A stretch of DNA of 64,000 nucleotides from Macrocystis pyrifera (GCA_031763025.1 JASSKH010000001.1:16655142-16719141), one strand, 5' to 3'. Numbered from the stretch's first letter, positions 9,961 to 22,146 are shown. The notes: generated by a model not told the origin, from the sequence alone. Program-made: numbers and translations.

Positions 9961-11074
9961 AGGTATCGTTACAGCAAGAAATGGTCATCATGCTTACGCT
10001 GGCACCTAACCGCTACCGCTGAGCGATCATACCCCCCCCCCCCTCCTCCCCCTCCGCACGATCCCTCCCATCTTTATGCAACTCCTTCACCATCCAACGA
10101 TTCGTTCACATTGCCGGCGGCCCTTCGCCGGTACCCCCATTTCCTTCCATCATATCGTCCCTCTTCTTGCCAACTGCGTGACCTACAAACTTAGCCCACC
10201 ACGCCATGCCTGGAGTGGCGGAGGAACTCATAATCTGATTTTGACGCCCCAACAACAAAAGAAAACGCAGAAAAATTGAATTGGAAATTCGACTTAAAAC
10301 TCTTATCGCTGTTCACGAACCGCAGTACCACCCAAGTACTCGAGAAACGTAATTAATGTAGTACGAGTACAACAGCTTTTTCGGTGTTGCGTCTGGCCGT
10401 GGTGGTATTTTCATTTCCATACCCCCCCCTCCCCCTCCCCCCCCCCTCAACCCACTGCTACCCACCTACTGCCGACAAAAAAATAAGAACTTCGAGAAGT
10501 GACCGCTTCTTAACGCACATCAGTTGCGGTACGGTACGTACTTAGTGATCGTAGTGGGTATGTGCTCGAGAGAAAAAAGAAAAAGAAAAACTCTTTTTAC
10601 TTCAAGTCGCGCTGGGCACAAAAAAAAAACAAACGCGGACACAAAAAACTCTTTCCGTTCGCGACAAAACAAAAAACGAAAATAAAAGGAAAACAAACAA
10701 AAAAAACATCACTATCACAGCCCCCCCCCTTGGGATGATAACCACCACAACAGTCCCACACGCAATACACGACCAGCTCTGATTTTGATCTAAAAAATTC
10801 CCGGAAAAAAAGTGCCATCCTGGCCGGAAAGGAGACATAACGATAGTAACATTAAGGCCGGCCCGGGCATCCAACAGGGTATAAACCCACGGCATGGTAT
10901 ACAGCAGTAGGGGTGCAAAGGGCGCAAGGGCGGATGGACGAAGAACAAACAAACAAAAAAAATCGTGAAAAAAAAGTGGACATGTATACGAGCAAAACAA
11001 AAGCTGCACAAAATATCTAAAAACCGGTATACACGTACTGAAAAGAGCCACGGCCTCTCTCGATATGCCCGCCA

Positions 11075-11085
11075 CCCCCCCCCCC

Positions 11086-11163
<78 letters not shown>
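11075..11163 (+). repeat. Poly(C) run, 77 nt plus 11 nt
   Basis: C runs at 11075-11085 and 11087-11163, separated by one A. Confidence 0.95.
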
Positions 11164-11166
<3 letters not shown>

Positions 11167-11690
11167 TTCCCCGACATCATTTCATCTCAGGACACACGTA
11201 AACTGCTGCGCCGCTTCTTCGAGACTTCCACACGCTTGCTACCGCTGTGCCGCTTCAAGACTTCCGAATGTTTATAATTGCTGCTGTAGACACGGGACAC
11301 ACGCAGGGGCACCGACAGCCAACACCCGGCTTCCCCCCCCCCCTCCACCCGTCCATCCAATCTCCCCGTACTCTGAATCGAGCACGAGCACGGTCATGCT
11401 CCACCCAATCTCAACCCACCACGGGCATGCATGCATGCATGCATGCACGCGAGCGCCACCAAAGCAACCAATCGTTCGATCGTAGGAAAAGCCACGGTAG
11501 TAATACTAGCCGTCCTCTTGCGCCTCAAGCCCCTTCCTGGGCACCCCCTCACCACGACGACGAAAAAATAAATCTAAGTCTCCCCCCCCCCCCCCTCCCC
11601 CCTTATCAGCCCTTCGCCTCTACCCCCTCCCCCCCCCCCCCTTCCCTGCCAACACTTGGCCCAAGCCCCCCCTCCCCCCCCCCGCCGTTC

Positions 11691-13184
11691 TCACGAAGCC
11701 GAAGCAGTCGGGGCGGTGGGAGCGCCCCAACCATCCTGCGCCACGGACAACGAAAATCCGGGCAGCTCGGGGAGAGTCGCGGGGGGGGTTCGAGATCGAG
11801 ACCCCTCTCGAGAAGACGGGCTTCCTCTATCTCTCGCCGTACCGGGGGGAACGCGCGGCCCACACATCAGTGGCGACGGAGGCTTTTGGCCCGGGTTAGC
11901 CGCGTTCTGCCGCTGCTGGTCGGGGCCCGGCGACGCGTCGCGCTTGGGTTCCGTCCGCTTCTGGGAGCCCCCAGAGGAGCGCTGGGCTGGCGGTTGGTCG
12001 TCCGGAGCGTCTGTCTGTTTCCGTTTCTGCTGCTGGGCTTCAGGTGGGGTCGAGCTTCGGCGAGCTTGTGGCTGAAGCAGTTGTTGCTGCTGCTTCTCTC
12101 GTTCACGGTCCCGCACCCGGCGTCTAACCTCCCTCTCCTCCTGCTCTACCTTCGGCTTCTCTCTCTCCTCCTCCTCCTCCTCCTCCTTTTTCCCCTTCTC
12201 CTCGCGATAGTTCAGCTCCTGCTTAGCCTCCTGCCCCTGCCCCTGCTGCTGCCGCTCTCGCTCGAGCTGTCTCTCTCGTTCGGGCTGCTGCTGCTGCCTC
12301 TCGCGCTCAGGCTGCTGCATCCTCTCCCTCTCCCTCTCCGGCTGCCGTAGCGAGTGCGATAGCGGCGCTTGCCTCATCCTTCGCCCGTGCTGCTGCTCCT
12401 CTTCCGAGTGCTGCTCTCGCTGCCGCTCCCCCCCCCTACGGACCTCCTCTTGCGGACGCTGAGACAACTGCTCCTGCCGGTGCTCTTGAACCACCTGCTG
12501 CTGCAGCTGCTGCCGCGGCTGCTGCCCAAGCCGTTGCTGCAGCTCCTGCTGCCGCTGCTGCTGCTCCAGCCGTTGCTGCTCCAGCCGCAGCTGCTGCTGC
12601 TGCAGGTGGTTCAAGTCCGCGGACTGAGCAGCAGCCAGTCTGTTGGGCCTCGACGGCGGCAGGAGCCGTCTGCGCGCCTGCACCGGGGGGCCCACGGCAG
12701 ACTTAAGCGAGGGGGACCCCTCGGGCGAGGTCATCGGTCGCCCCGACACCGAGCGCGACGACTTGTCCGCCCCGTCTGCGTGGACAGGGGAAGAAGAAGG
12801 GGACAGGTTGGGTGGATTATACTGGAGAGCCGCCCCCCTTCCCCCACCGCCTGCACCATCGACAAGGTTATCCTTAGAAGAAGCAGCAGCAGCAGCAGCA
12901 GCGGAACCACCACCAGTACCAGCACCAGTACCAGCACCACCATTGCTCTCGGAGTGGCCGATACCATTGCCGGCGTGAGAGGAGGAGGAGGAAGAAGGCG
13001 GCCCCGCCCCAGCCCCCGCCGCGGGCGGCTTAGCTGCGCGCCGCTTGACTGCCGCGGCCGCCGCAGCCGCCGCCTGGTTGAGCATCGTGTCCGAGAAGAA
13101 GCTTTCGGCATCTACCCCTTCATCGTCGCTGTCGAAAGAATTGCGCCAGTGAGGTCTTCCTCCGTCGTCGCTTTCGAACGCGTG
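11691..13184 (-). CDS. RWP-RK gene, exon 6 (terminal): Q/E/R-rich coiled-coil region
   Basis: The acceptor CGCCTCCACCCTCAG follows a C-rich tract, and the exon runs 497 codons in one frame to TGA at 11693-11691. It begins HAFESDDGGRPHWRNSFDSD (acidic, serine-rich), then an Ala8 run, Ser/Gly/Ala tracts, and a phosphosite-like 'SPSSSP...TSPEGSP' stretch. A long Gln-rich segment (LEQQRLEQQQRQQELQQRL) then grades into alternating Glu/Arg and a Glu7 run, all strongly helical or coiled-coil. A basic Ser/Pro tail ends the protein. No catalytic motif is visible. It is assigned to the RWP-RK gene because strand, phase and style match and no other gene lies between; the 14.1 kb intron makes this the weakest link, and it could be its own gene. 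Large open frames on the opposite strand here are shadows. Confidence 0.6.
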   Translation of the reverse strand, partial: HAFESDDGGRPHWRNSFDSDDEGVDAESFFSDTMLNQAAAAAAAAVKRRAAKPPAAGAGAGPPSSSSSSHAGNGIGHSESNGGAGTGAGTGGGSAAAAAAASSKDNLVDGAGGGGRGAALQYNPPNLSPSSSPVHADGADKSSRSVSGRPMTSPEGSPSLKSAVGPPVQARRRLLPPSRPNRLAAAQSADLNHLQQQQLRLEQQRLEQQQRQQELQQRLGQQPRQQLQQQVVQEHRQEQLSQRPQEEVRRGGERQREQHSEEEQQHGRRMRQAPLSHSLRQPERERERMQQPERERQQQQPERERQLERERQQQGQGQEAKQELNYREEKGKKEEEEEEEREKPKVEQEEREVRRRVRDREREKQQQQLLQPQARRSSTPPEAQQQKRKQTDAPDDQPPAQRSSGGSQKRTEPKRDASPGPDQQRQNAANPGQKPPSPLMCGPRVPPGTARDRGSPSSREGSRSRTPPATLPELPGFSLSVAQDGWGAPTAPTASAS

Positions 13185-13807
13185 CTGAGGGTGGAGGCGT
13201 TTTGCGGAGGAGGGGGGGGGGGGGGGGTATCGGTGACCGAGGGGGAAGGAAACAATGGGGTTGCAATCACACAGCAGTCTCGTAATTTCTTTTATCGCGA
13301 GTGGTGTATCATACCTGGTACATACATACCCCTCTGCCTCCAAAAAACAAGGGTTGTACTTGGGGACTACAATGGTTATCCTGTACAGGAAATAGACAAA
13401 AGGGGGAGCGGCGGGGGGGGGGGCACACGGGTTCAATACACACGGGAGGTTCGCAATGGTAAAAAAGGCGGTCAATACTCACACAACAGTCTCGCAACGT
13501 GGACAACAGTCGTCTCGAAAATGATTTCCACAAGCGCTGCAACTTTTTACATCCAAGTACATCACACAAGAACATGATACAGAGGTTCTGGGGTGGTAGG
13601 TGTAAGGTGTAAGGTCCTCAAGCTTTCAATCGTACATATCCGTACCCTGTACATAGACCATACGCCATGAATTGGCTATATAAATTATCAGAGCAAAACG
13701 ACAGGGCAACGCCGTCAGCCTGCGTTGCGAAAAAACAAGAGAAACCGGAAACAAATCGAATTCGTCCATCAATTTGCTCACCCTACTCGTAGACGGTTTG
13801 ATTATTA

Positions 13808-13977
13808 CGGGGGACCGGAGTAAATAGGATCAAATATTGCTAGTAAAAATAGGTAAAAATATAGAGGTTTTGTGTGTACCGTAGGTCCTATTTAGTAGGA
13901 CAAAATATTGTCAGTAAAAATAGGTAAACATAGAGGTTTTCGGGTGTACCATAGGTCCTACTTACTATGGTCCTCCG
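13808..13977 (-). mobile_element. MITE family 1, composite copy
   Basis: Starts TA|CGGGGGACC and ends CCTCCG|TA, but has two successive internal cores (TAGTAAAAATAGGTAAA... and TCAGTAAAAATAGGTAAAC), so it is about 170 bp instead of 100: an internal tandem duplication or one copy inserted into another. Confidence 0.75.
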
Positions 13978-13984
13978 TAATAGA

Positions 13985-14445
13985 CCAAACCTGTCGAAAA
14001 AAAAAGGTCACTAAACTTTGGGTCCAAATAGTTGACAAGACGAAACTTAGTTTGTAGTGCCACTCGCAACCTTTAGGTCACAGAAGGTGCAAACTCCTCA
14101 TGTTTTTTGGGCTCACAAATCTCTGGGCTCCACAAGGTCGCAAGACCAAACCTCATCCTTTTTGTTTGTGGCCCATCTCTGGATTCCCAAGAGTTGACCG
14201 CATGAAAAAGACCAAACTTAAACCAAACTTATCATTTCTCGGTCACTATTAACAGCCATTAACAACCTCCGGGTCCAACAAGGTGACAAAACCAAAGACC
14301 AAACACATCATCTTTTTTCGTAACTTATAATACCCGCGCGTTGCAAAAACGCCGCCAATACAAACCTTTTACCAAAACCTATCGTTCAGTTCGTCACTAA
14401 TGTCTCGGTCGCAAGGTCGCAAGGCGGCTCCTCTCAAGGACTGCA
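13985..14445 (+). repeat. ~65-75 bp degenerate tandem repeat
   Basis: Recurring motif of GG(G)TCC(A)CAAGGT.G.AA.ACCAAAC followed by TCATC.TTTTT, at least five times with drift. Related segments reappear at 14660-14770 and 16218-16270. Confidence 0.5.
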
Positions 14446-14659
14446 CTCCCGACATGGGGGGAACAAAATCACAGGGGACTCTAGACTCAGGTAAGTCCTT
14501 CTGTGCAGCACAGCAGCAAACGGGTGTGCAGGATCTCCACTGTACAAATACAGCAACCCAGGACACAACTATGCCCCATATATATCATGCACATGACATG
14601 CCTACCACCCGGCAATAACATGAGCTAGATCACAGATCAGGGATATGTCTACTGCTGTA

Positions 14660-14770
14660 GTATCTGCCCCGAAAGACAAAAAAATAAACTCACCAGACCT
14701 TGTAATTTTTTTTTCGTTGTCACCAAATTTCTGGTGGGTCCCAAAAGGTGACCAAGCTCGAAAACCCGCG
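14660..14770 (+). repeat. Outlying copy of the 13985-14445 repeat
   Basis: CACCAGACCTTGTAATTTTT, TCACCAAATTTCTGGTGGGT and CCCAAAAGGTGACCAAGCTC follow the same plan. Confidence 0.4.
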
Positions 14771-15143
14771 GGAGTCACGACAGGGGTGCTATGTACAACA
14801 GCAAGCACCTGCGTTTTCTTAGCTTTCTCATTGGAGGACTTGTATCAACTCAGCGCTCACTGAACCGTACCACTATGGACATTAATGTAAGGACCGTTCA
14901 GGCGTTAACACGGGAGCTCCACATGTTGCATATATTTTCGTCCGGAACGGTATGTAATAGAGGTGCTCAAGGCTGTACTTGCACCGTAAAGAGGGTCGTT
15001 GTTGTTGAGTTCGCAAAGGGGGTTGCTCGATCGTTTCTTTGGCGCTCGATTCTTTCAAAACGGGAGGGTTAAGGTTGCCAACACCGCGCAACGGGGTGTT
15101 TTTCGGGGCAAAAAAAAAAACACACACACAACACACATATCCG

Positions 15144-15290
15144 GGTCGAGATAAGAGCCTTCCAAAAACATGATGTTCGACTTTGGGACCCTTCACCGAG
15201 ACGGGAAGAAAAAAACCCATCCGGATCGAGATAGAGCCTTCCGTAAACATCATGCTCGACTTTGGGACCCTTCACCGAGACGGGACAGCA
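15144..15290 (+). repeat. Tandem duplication, ~75 bp unit
   Basis: GACTTTGGGACCCTTCACCG appears twice (from about 15179 and 15258), each preceded by GAGATA(A)GAGCCTTCC and CATGATG/CATCATG, giving two closely matching units. Confidence 0.75.
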
Positions 15291-15508
15291 GTTTTTGCCC
15301 AAAAATTGCAACCCCCCCATGCGCCACCTCAACGCTACTGACTGCTGTATACGCAGACCACTCGACGCGCAATCCCACGGGCCAGGTTCCCTAACGAATT
15401 CATTATCGTAAAACACACACATAAGACGTACGAATATACGATAGCAATAACAAAAGTGATGGAATTGTGCCCCGTGTGTGACAAATGTTATATACACCCC
15501 TCGGAGGA

Positions 15509-15580
15509 TTGCAGTCCCCGTTTGGGGACAAACTAACTTAGAATTAGACTGGTTTGTCCCCGAGAGAGGGGACTGCAGCT
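15509..15580. mobile_element. Foldback element family 2
   Basis: Inverted arms TTGCAGTCCCCGTTTGGGGA and TCCCCGAGAGAGGGGACTGC surround a short AT-rich loop. Confidence 0.65.
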
Positions 15581-15677
15581 TTTGCCCCGAAAGGTTCGAG
15601 GCTCAAAAGTGCGACCCCCTGCGTAAGGTACGCACATCGAAAAAAAAAGGTCGACGAGGGAAGAAAGTCTTCTATTA

Positions 15678-15873
15678 CGGGGGGACCATACAGCATTGGT
15701 ATATAAATAAGACCAAATGTTTTCAGTAAAAATAGGTGAATATATACCACTCTGACCTGAAATATAGGGACCTTTAGCGTATAATTTTTCAGTCTAAACG
15801 GCCCTTATATTTTGGGTCGGAGTGGTAGTTTTTCTTTTATGTATACATAGGTCCTACTAACTATGGTCCCCCG
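15678..15873 (-). mobile_element. MITE family 1 with a second MITE nested in it
   Basis: Outer termini are TA|CGGGGGGACC and GGTCCCCCG|CA (right TA mutated). The core is interrupted at 15747-15825 by a different inverted-repeat element. Confidence 0.75.
15747..15825. mobile_element. Nested 79-bp MITE (family 3)
   Basis: Terminal inverted repeats CCACTCTGACCTGAAATATA and its near-complement TTATATTTTGGGTCGGAGTG G, flanked by TA on both sides. Only one copy was seen in the window. Confidence 0.7.
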
Positions 15874-15980
15874 CAATAGCGATAAAAAAAAGGGAAGGGA
15901 CCAACCGCAGTGTGGGGAGGAGAGGAGGAGAGCCCGCCACTGCCGTATGTGACCCACGGATCTGCGTTACGACTATTTTT

Positions 15981-16079
15981 CGGGGGTCCATAGTTAACAG
16001 GACCTATGGTACACATAAAAACCTATATATTTACCTATTTTTACAAACAAAATTTGGTCCCGTTAACTATGGACCCCCG
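15981..16079 (+). mobile_element. MITE family 1
   Basis: CGGGGGTCCATAGTTAACAG to TTAACTATGGACCCCCG; the left flank TT replaces TA, the right flank is TA. Confidence 0.85.
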
Positions 16080-16086
16080 TAATAGT

Positions 16087-16153
16087 AAATAGGACCATAG
16101 TAACTATTAATAGGTTCTTGTGTGTACCGTAGGTCCTATTTACTACGGTCCCT
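16087..16153 (-). mobile_element. MITE family 1, deletion derivative
   Basis: AATAGGACCATAGTAACTAT is joined directly to TTGTGTGTACCGTAGGTCCT, ending GGTCCCTCG; the AT-rich core is missing. Confidence 0.6.
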
Positions 16154-17639
16154 CGTCATAGGAGGAAGGAAAGGGAGAAAAGAAGGGCAAGAGATAATAC
16201 ATGGCAAGATAATAACATGGGTCCAAAACTCCTCATTTTTTGAGTCGAAAATCTCCGGGTCCCGAAAAAAAAAGAATGGTATGTACATGAGATATGGGTA
16301 TATGTATACGTATATTTGTCAAACTTTCGTACTTTTGCCAACTTTTCTCTTCGCACGAGCACTTTTAGGCAAAACACTGAGTACACGGACACGGGAAGCC
16401 CCGCCGGACACATTGGTCTAGGTCTCGGCGCGATCCGTGCACTCTGAAGCGCGTGGCGGGCGCTCAAAGTTTTTGTTTCCCGGGAGTGGATAAGACGATT
16501 TCCCTGGTTTCAGTGAGAGGCCTTACTTTGTACGTACGTATCGGTACATACATGTCATGCTGTCTGTTTTCTCGCCTAGGCTCTCCCGAGCTATGAGCAC
16601 ACAGCTCAGACATATGCCAGGTACACAACAGACAACATGCACAGATCCCAACGTTCCAACGCTGCCGCCCCCCCCCCCCCCACCCGCCGTGCGTGCGCGA
16701 CACACCCTTATGCGCAGTGTTGCTGTGGTTGGTTGCGTTTGTCGGAGCCTGCAGTCCGCATTTTTTATCCGTATATACCCAGGATGACGTATATATCGCT
16801 GTACATATTTCTTGTGTTGCACGGAGCACGGATCGCCGCCTAGAGAACAATAGCCACACACAGCAGTGCACAGAGCGTGCTTACCTCCAGCTTCCTACAG
16901 CACCACAACCCTGCTGCCCAGCAGCAGCAGCAGCAGTGGGCACACCTTGCGCGTATGGATGATCGTACTGCGGCTATCACAGTTGGTTTATTCGATCGAT
17001 CACTTGACCACGCCACGAACACACCAACCAGCATCATCACACACCTCTCTCCCTGCTTCAGAATCCTCTTCTTCTGCTTATTGCTGTGTGTGATCCAGCA
17101 TTGCCACTGCTCCAGCTGTGCTCAGCACAGTGCGCCAACAGCAGCAGCAGGCAGGGTACTATGCGCATGTGGAAGATCCGCGCTGTAAGCTCAGTACTAC
17201 TGTAGTTCGTTGTTGTTGTCATCGGCATTGGCCGATGCACGTACCTTCCGCAGTGACCCATTATCCCCGGATATATTCGTCGTCTCGAGTACAACAAAAA
17301 CAAATCGTTCGTGCTGTACAACAAACTATTCGTACAGCAGCGTTCGTTCAAAACATACTTACAGCAGAAGTTCTCATTGCTGTGTGTCCTACATTGCTGA
17401 CCGATAGATCCTAGAGCCAGCTGAAAGGGGGTTAGTACACGTACGTTCCTCGCGTTGCGTTTTGCAGCAGTACTGCTGAATATGCAGTCGTACCTGTACA
17501 AGCTACTCTACTGCTGTAGGAGATCGTGCAAAGTGTTTTAGATTGATTAAAATCGCGATGTGCCAGTTGTTCGAGCACTCTGTTCTAGCGTAGACGTTTA
17601 TACTGCGCGCGATGAAATTTCCGTTTCCGAGGTTCGACT

Positions 17640-18060
17640 CGCACCATCCACGCATTTTTATTTTTTTTTTTTTTTCAAATTCTGATAGTAATACATTCGT
17701 CCACACCTTGCTTTTCTGAGCCGTATACGTAGTATGATATATTTTTAAATATTGTATTACGCAGCTTGCAACATCGAGTATCAACTATTTAATCAGTCGA
17801 ACTCACAGCTGACGTATTTCAAAATTTATAAAAAATATAGACGAGGCGTATTACGCAGCTTGCAAAGTTGAGTATCAACTATTTAATCAGTCGAACTCAC
17901 AGCTGACGTATTTCAAAATTTATAAAAAAATATTGTAATATAATAAGTTGTGTGTGTTTATTTTCCACTTCTGGCTTTTTTTGTACCGACCAGTACATTC
18001 ATCCACATTGCTTTTCTGAACGTATAATATGATATTGTAGTTACTTGTGTGTTTTTACCC
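17640..18060 (+). repeat. Segmental tandem duplication
   Basis: GAGTATCAACTATTTAATCA and CACAGCTGACGTATTTCAAA occur twice 95 bases apart, and a longer frame (CATTCGTCCACACCTTGCTTTTCTGA-like) brackets the pair at about 17693 and 17994. This suggests a ~300-bp duplication followed by internal deletion. Confidence 0.7.
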
Positions 18061-19734
18061 AAGGTAAAGAGTTTGGGCGCGCTTACGTGTGGCGTGCGTT
18101 CACACCTCAACATGTCACAGCTACTCCCAATAGTTGGGAGTAAAGCAAAGTATGTTCGAGAGAATACTGCTATTGTTATCGTAGGTACTTCGTACACTCG
18201 CAGTATTTTGAGGGGTTTGTACTCGAGATACTGCGAGTACTCGCAGAATTTTGAGGTTCAGTCGATACTACTTCGTATATACTTTCGGGCTCGCACTGAT
18301 GCGGGGTTCGCTACTGCTGCTGGCGTGGATACCCCCTGTTGTGCTTCAAGTGTCTTGGGGTTCTGTACCGCGAGTACTACAAGTATTCTAGTCTACAGTA
18401 GTAGTATTTCGTCCATTGGTAGTGTTCGTGCTGCTACTTCTGCGAGACTCAGTACTCGCAGTAATGAAATACCCTCAGCATGCCCAGTATACCTCGAGTG
18501 AGTATAATGTATACTTCAACCGTCTGTGCACCGCGTCGGCAATTCTCAGGCCCAGCGTTCGGCACCATACACACCTAGATAGTCCCACACGAGTGGGAGT
18601 TGGAGCAAACCACTTTCGCCGGAGACAACTTGAGTACTTAAAGCAGTCTGGCAGTATTTCGAGATACGCATTTGCGAGGTACTACATATTTTTGAGGAGA
18701 GACTATTATAATACACGCATCTGCGAGTTAGTCTACCACAACCCCCGCGCTGTCCAGGTCTCGGAAAAGTAGTGGGGTCTGTGCGTGTGTGTGTTTTTTT
18801 TTAATTTCTTCTCGTGTACACGAGCGATACTCTCGAGTACAACCCTTGAAACCAGCGATCAAAACGCCTTGTCAGACGAACTCCTTGCTGCGCTCTCAAA
18901 ACCGACGCAATTACTATACTTGCTGCTCTGTATCATACTGGAAACAATTTTGGGACCCCCAGGCATGTTGCCACGAAAAAAAATCGAGAAAGCGCGGGCT
19001 TGAAACCCGTGACTAAATATTAATATAGTACGTAATGTGTACGATAGTTGCAAGCGTCATCACGATGGGTTAGGTTTTTCCTGCTTCAAGTGCCAATAGG
19101 GTTATATATACAAACAAACGAAAAAATCACGGCGCGGTGAGGTTTCGTGCGGTTTTACTAAAAAAACAAAAAATCCACACCGCACCACATCGCAGGATTC
19201 TGCAAAAGGAAAAAAAAAAAAACCGTTCCGCGGTTCGGGGATAAATCGTCAAAAGGCTTGCAAATAATCACCTTCGGTAGGATGGATTAGACTCGGGTTA
19301 CCCACGTATCCATGTTTCGGGGACATGCATACCTGAAAATAGATTGCAGGGGGGGGGCTGCGATTTAAGGGGGTTCGATTCAAGAGAAACACCGACATAA
19401 GAGAGATCAAATGGCTTGGCACAGGTGTACAAAAAAGCTACCACATGAGCAATAGCCATTCCGGTTTTAACGAGAGAAACGCCGGTTCAACAGAGGTCTG
19501 CCAGGTCTGATAGACCCCTCTCATAAGTAGCAGCCTCCCTGTAGGACATGTTTTGTACGACTGCGCGTACGAACAGCAGAAAAAAAAGAGCCAACCAACT
19601 TTGGCGCGAGAGCAAAACGCAAACCGAACACGGGGAAAAAAAGGTTTCGTCAACTTTTTAGATCGTAATACATCTCAGGAACCTGGTGCGTATGATATCT
19701 ATATTTTATACGCGTACATGTAATATGTTGTATG

Positions 19735-19985
19735 AATATGTACTAAATGGACTTTTTTGTGCACACCGGCATTTTTTTTTCTCTCCGGGCGGAGGTCTTC
19801 TCGCATGCTTCCTCGGCCGCGGGGCATGCAGGAGGCCCGCGTGTACACACGGCTCGAGTTTGGACCCCGGCTGAGGTCCGTGGCGCGTGCTCTGGGGGGT
19901 CAAGGTCGCGAAAACCAGCAAGCAACTACGGGATCTGTTTCCGCCGAGCCAGACAATAGCCTGCCAGGACAACGCGAACCCCACA
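19735..19985 (+). repeat. DR-B dispersed repeat, copy 1
   Basis: Shares GGACTTTTTTG, CTCGGCCGCGGGG, GAGGTCCGTG.CGCGTGCT and GCCTGCCAGGACAA in order with 37360-37600. Confidence 0.7.
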
Positions 19986-20198
19986 ATTTCATCAAAATTG
20001 TGAGTTTTTTTGCTTCGCTGCCGTATGTAGCACATTGTCCTTCCAGGCCTCAAGTTTCGCACATTCCGGCAGCCACGGTACAACAGCAGTCCAACATCAA
20101 GCTCTTCCCTTGGTGCTTGCCACGGACCGTGCTTCTGCGTGTGTGCGAGTGCATGCCATGATTCCTCATGTCTAAGCAAATCGGAACTATTGTGACAC

Positions 20199-20536
20199 CT
20201 TTTTTTTTTTTTTTTTTTTTATCATCACTTTTACTTTCCAGCCCACTCGTAGGAGGTTTTACCCTCGACGATCTTCTGGACAAGCCGTGGTCACAGGTGT
20301 CGTCCCTTCTCCCCCCCGGTACGTGCCTTTGTTTTTTTATCGCGCATAGGGTTCAGCATTCCCACTGCTCGTCGATTTTCATCGAATGTACAGCTAACTC
20401 ACGCTCTCGCGCTTTCCGCTAATAATCAATTTTATGCAAGAAAAAGTCCCTATGAGCATGCACTCGGTGAGACTCGAACTCACGAAATTGATCTTGATAG
20501 GCTCGCGGACCACCTACCAAGCCACCGGGGACGCCG
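20199..20536 (-). mobile_element. tRNA-derived SINE, copy 1
   Basis: Read on the minus strand: GGCGTCCCCGGTGGCTTGGT head with A box, a B-box region (GAGTTCGAGTCTCACC), a conserved body with GGAATGCTGAACCCTATGCG, and a 21-nt A tail. A 7-bp duplication GTGACAC flanks it (20192-20198 and 20537-20543). Confidence 0.9.
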
Positions 20537-20970
20537 GTGACACATACCGACCGGTATATAGTCTCGAAGAACGGTGTAATTGTGGCAGCCGCGGTAAATC
20601 CGCCATGTCTGGCAAAGTTCTTCAGATGTGCCCGAATCAAATAAGGCTAGTACTCCAATGAGGGAGGGGTTTCGTCACGAAAATGTACGGCATTTTTTCC
20701 CGACGGGTGATATCAATCTCGGCTTCGGCTGACGGCGGCCACCACCCCGACCCGGAACTCGAACCGAAACCCAAATCAGAAGCCTACTTGGTTGGTGTGC
20801 CAGCTGGCCGTCGTGTTTCGAAAGGCTCTATTTGCTGTTCGGGCACATCCAAGGAAGTGCAGTCCCGTTTGGTGGACTGTAATTGCGGGGGCAGGACGAT
20901 ATTGAACCACATTTCCTCGGAATGACAGAGCAATGCGCAGCCACGCTACTCCTACGACGACACCAGCGGT

Positions 20971-20974
<4 letters not shown>

Positions 20975-21028
<54 letters not shown>
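20975..21028 (+). repeat. (CAG)18 microsatellite
   Basis: 18 uninterrupted CAG units inside an intron. The polyGln/polySer frames through it are not called as genes. Confidence 0.95.
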
Positions 21029-21029
<1 letters not shown>

Positions 21030-21490
21030 GGAACGGCAGTGGTACAACAGCCCCCGCGCACAACGCTCTCGTCTCGGTGACAGCCACGGTGCTTTCGTGT
21101 TTGTGTGTGTGTGCAGTGTTCACTAACAGGTTAAGATGTAAACTCGTGACTACACGAGCAGCAGTACATTTTCACGTCCATTTCGTTTAACCAACCAACC
21201 TATCGCTGAACCTATCCCGCCATATACATATGTAGGTACGCCTGTTGATGTCCCCCCCTTTTCGACTTGCGATAGCCCCGGGATTTCAAGCCGACTCCGT
21301 CCCGACGGAGAACCTTCTCATATCATTCGTACGATATTATCCTTCTCCCGGTGTAAAATATACCTGGTATATTTTCCCCGCCGTGGACCGTGGTGTACTC
21401 TGAGCTATATATGATACGCATTCGGACATACCGAGTAAAAAAGCAAAAACGGCGAAAAAAAACGAGCACGGAACAGCCGAGAACCTTTTG

Positions 21491-21562
21491 AGAACTGCAG
21501 TCCCCGTTTGGTGGACAAACCACTCAGATCCCGACAAGTTTGTCGCAAAACGGGGCTGCATT
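21491..21562. mobile_element. Foldback element family 2
   Basis: AACTGCAGTCCCCGTTTGGT pairs with AAAACGGGGCTGCATT; an isolated half-arm (GTGCAGTCCCGTTTGGTGGA) also occurs at 20856-20875. Confidence 0.65.
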
Positions 21563-21948
21563 CCTGGAAGGGCAAGTATGCGTGGGTCACATTTTGTTTT
21601 CCCTGCGCACATTCTCTCTTGTCTCGCAATTTCTGGCGACGTACGTGGAACTTTGCACCCGGTACCAATCTGGCCGGGAGCATAATCCCCGTTTGATACT
21701 GAAGTCAGAGACCAAACGGTGCTTATATTCAGAGTAGAACTATTTGGTAGCGCTCTGTCCGATGATATAAGTAGCGTTTGTATATTAATATTTCATCCAA
21801 ACATGTACATATATTTTGGGACAGGTACCAAGTTGTGCCCGACGGTATGCTGTAACCATAAAACCTTACCAGTACAATACTGGTATATAGGACGAAGGAT
21901 CAGTACGAACGTACCGACACTGCTGGGTGTGGTGGATGACGCTATTTA

Positions 21949-22047
21949 CGGGGAACCATTGTAAATAGGACCAAATTTTTTTACTAAAAATACGTAAGTA
22001 TATAGGTTTTTATGTATACCATAGGTCCTATTAACTAAGGACCCCCG
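21949..22047 (-). mobile_element. MITE family 1
   Basis: TA|CGGGGAACCATTGTAAATAG to CTAAGGACCCCCG|TG. Confidence 0.85.
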
Positions 22048-22146
22048 TGATAGGCGGAAAGAACGGTGTAAATTATCAGAATACATAATTAACACAAAAC
22101 AAAACATCTCATCTACTACATCCGTCTTGCGAAAAAAACAACCTGG

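Larger units (their letters stand above)
2106..11690. other. Convergent intergenic interval, simple-sequence rich
   Basis: This 9.6 kb lies between the 3' ends of the + strand kinase and the - strand RWP-RK gene. It holds poly(G) and poly(C) runs, a 23-bp minisatellite, degenerate tandem repeats, a DR-G copy, tRNA-like fragments and one doubtful exon (3344-3538). I found no convincing complete gene. Family-1 MITEs and SINEs, dense elsewhere, were not seen here. Confidence 0.6.

Noticed and set aside
9550..11201. Poly-Pro and poly-Gly frames
   Set aside because: Products of C/G homopolymers with no supporting coding sequence on either side.
11247..13577. Two long + strand frames (367 and 402 codons)
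   Set aside because: They are antisense shadows of the Gln/Glu/Arg-rich exon 6; codons such as CTG/CTC on the + strand give Leu-rich nonsense, while the - strand has a clean frame with an acceptor and varied composition.
20434..20530. Functional tRNA genes at the SINE heads
   Set aside because: Each has an attached conserved body and A tail, and the tRNA stems are degraded; they are SINE heads.
20883..21190. PolyGln/polySer frames across (CAG)18
   Set aside because: Intronic microsatellite, no splice-supported coding context.
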